DNA of 15,554 nt. Source: an uncultured Clostridium sp. GTDB lineage: Bacteria > Bacillota > Clostridia > Clostridiales > Clostridiaceae. How positions within the stretch are numbered: the stretch's first letter is position 1; every line of letters starts with the position of its first letter. The translations under genes were made by a program, and so were the position numbers. Of the stretch, positions 15,067 through 15,554 are shown in pieces. Location: positions 1 to 15,554 of the forward strand of contig UQQU01000073.1 in the NCBI GenBank assembly GCA_900543325.1, written 5' to 3'. The notes beneath the pieces were generated by a model that saw only the letters and a program-made list of their open reading frames with translations, was not told the origin of the DNA and made no database searches.

Positions 15067-15101
15067 GATTGAAAATAATTAAATTTAAATAAATTATAAT
15101 T

Positions 15102-15129
15102 AAAGCTACTCAGAAATGGGTAGCTTTTT
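15102..15129 (+). terminator. Terminator of the P-loop gene
   Basis: A 10-bp stem (15102-15111 with 15118-15127, one G-T wobble) with a 6-nt loop leads into five T. It separates the P-loop gene from tyrS. Confidence 0.88.
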
Positions 15130-15199
15130 AGTTTTAAAGGGTTTAGATGGAGTATTGATAAAGTTTAAATAATATAGAGCCTTTAAAAATTAAATCTTC

Positions 15200-15228
15200 T
15201 TGATAAAACGTTGCAATAAATATATACT
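15200..15228 (+). promoter_or_regulatory. tyrS promoter
   Basis: TTGATA (15200-15205) and TATACT (15223-15228) lie 17 nt apart, each 5 of 6 to consensus. The start near 15235 leaves a leader of about 28 nt, too short for a T-box. Confidence 0.65.
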
Positions 15229-15262
15229 AAATAATATATGAAATTTTATAGGAGGTAAGGAG

Positions 15263-15554
15263 ATGGCTAACGTTTTAGACGAGTTATTAGATCGTGGATA
15301 CATAAAGCAATTTACTCATGAAGAAGAAACAAGAGAATTGCTAGAAAAGGAGAAAATAACTTTTTATATAGGATTTGATCCAACAGCTGATAGTTTACAT
15401 GTAGGTCACTTTATAGCAATGATGTTTATGGCACATATGCAAAAGGCTGGTCATAGACCAATAGCTTTACTTGGTGGAGGAACTGCAATGGTTGGAGACC
15501 CATCAGGAAAAACTGATATGAGATCTATGCTTACAAAAGAGCAAATTGAACATA
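15263..15554 (+). CDS. tyrS: Tyrosyl-tRNA synthetase, 5' part only
   Basis: The gene runs off the right edge, leaving 97 residues of a class I synthetase that charges tRNA-Tyr. The peptide starts MANVLDELLDRGYIKQ and carries YIGFDPTADSLHVGHF, which holds the tyrosine-binding Y-x-G-x-D-P-T-A-x-S-L-H-x-G-H of TyrS (the HIGH motif as HVGH), then GGGTAMVGDPSGK. TAGGAGG ending at 15255, 7 nt before the ATG, fixes the start; a second AAGGAG directly abuts it. It is headed by its own promoter. No T-box is found in front of it. The frame is intact to the window end. Confidence 0.95.
   Translation, partial: MANVLDELLDRGYIKQFTHEEETRELLEKEKITFYIGFDPTADSLHVGHFIAMMFMAHMQKAGHRPIALLGGGTAMVGDPSGKTDMRSMLTKEQIEH

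Overview
The window is very AT-rich, low-GC Firmicute DNA and most probably comes from Clostridium perfringens or a close relative. The strongest clue is the spore-germination locus: a lone gerKB facing away from a gerKA-gerKC operon, the arrangement known from C. perfringens. Codon use dominated by A and T, strong AAGGAGG ribosome sites and simple hairpin-plus-T terminators fit this. The species call is an inference from recognition, not from a database comparison.

Layout. 1-1245: end of an rml/rfb dTDP-rhamnose operon (3' end of rfbD, then rfbB). 1302-2564 (minus): a multi-pass membrane protein of glycosyltransferase-C or polymerase type, converging on rfbB over a shared terminator. 2799-5141: a secreted two-headed murein hydrolase (glucosaminidase-like domain, three repeated beta modules, amidase_3). 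5190-6443 (minus): brnQ, with a possible CodY site over its promoter. 6742-7614: galU. 7689-8696 (minus): trpS, with a textbook promoter and a TTG start. 8829-8928 (minus): a compact promoter-hairpin-terminator unit that looks like a small RNA gene of about 65 nt. 9018-9182 (minus): a small zinc-ribbon protein. 9368-10438 (minus) and 10542-13077 (plus): gerKB and the divergent gerKA-gerKC operon. 13325-14470: an AlbA_2 (Schlafen-type) protein with a GHKL-ATPase-like C-terminus. 14653-15066: a small P-loop protein of unknown role. 15263 to the right edge: tyrS, cut off.

How the genes relate. rfbB, galU and the membrane protein fit cell-surface polysaccharide supply and assembly, and the murein hydrolase acts on the wall itself. 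The gerK genes make the A, B and C subunits of an inner-membrane spore germinant receptor. The remaining genes look like independent single-gene transcription units, most with their own promoter and terminator. I see no rRNA, tRNA, CRISPR array, insertion sequence or prophage gene.

Nothing here is clearly a new multi-gene system. The best candidates for something undescribed are the small RNA-like unit at 8829-8928, the AlbA_2 protein with a palindrome at its predicted start site, and the orphan P-loop protein before tyrS.
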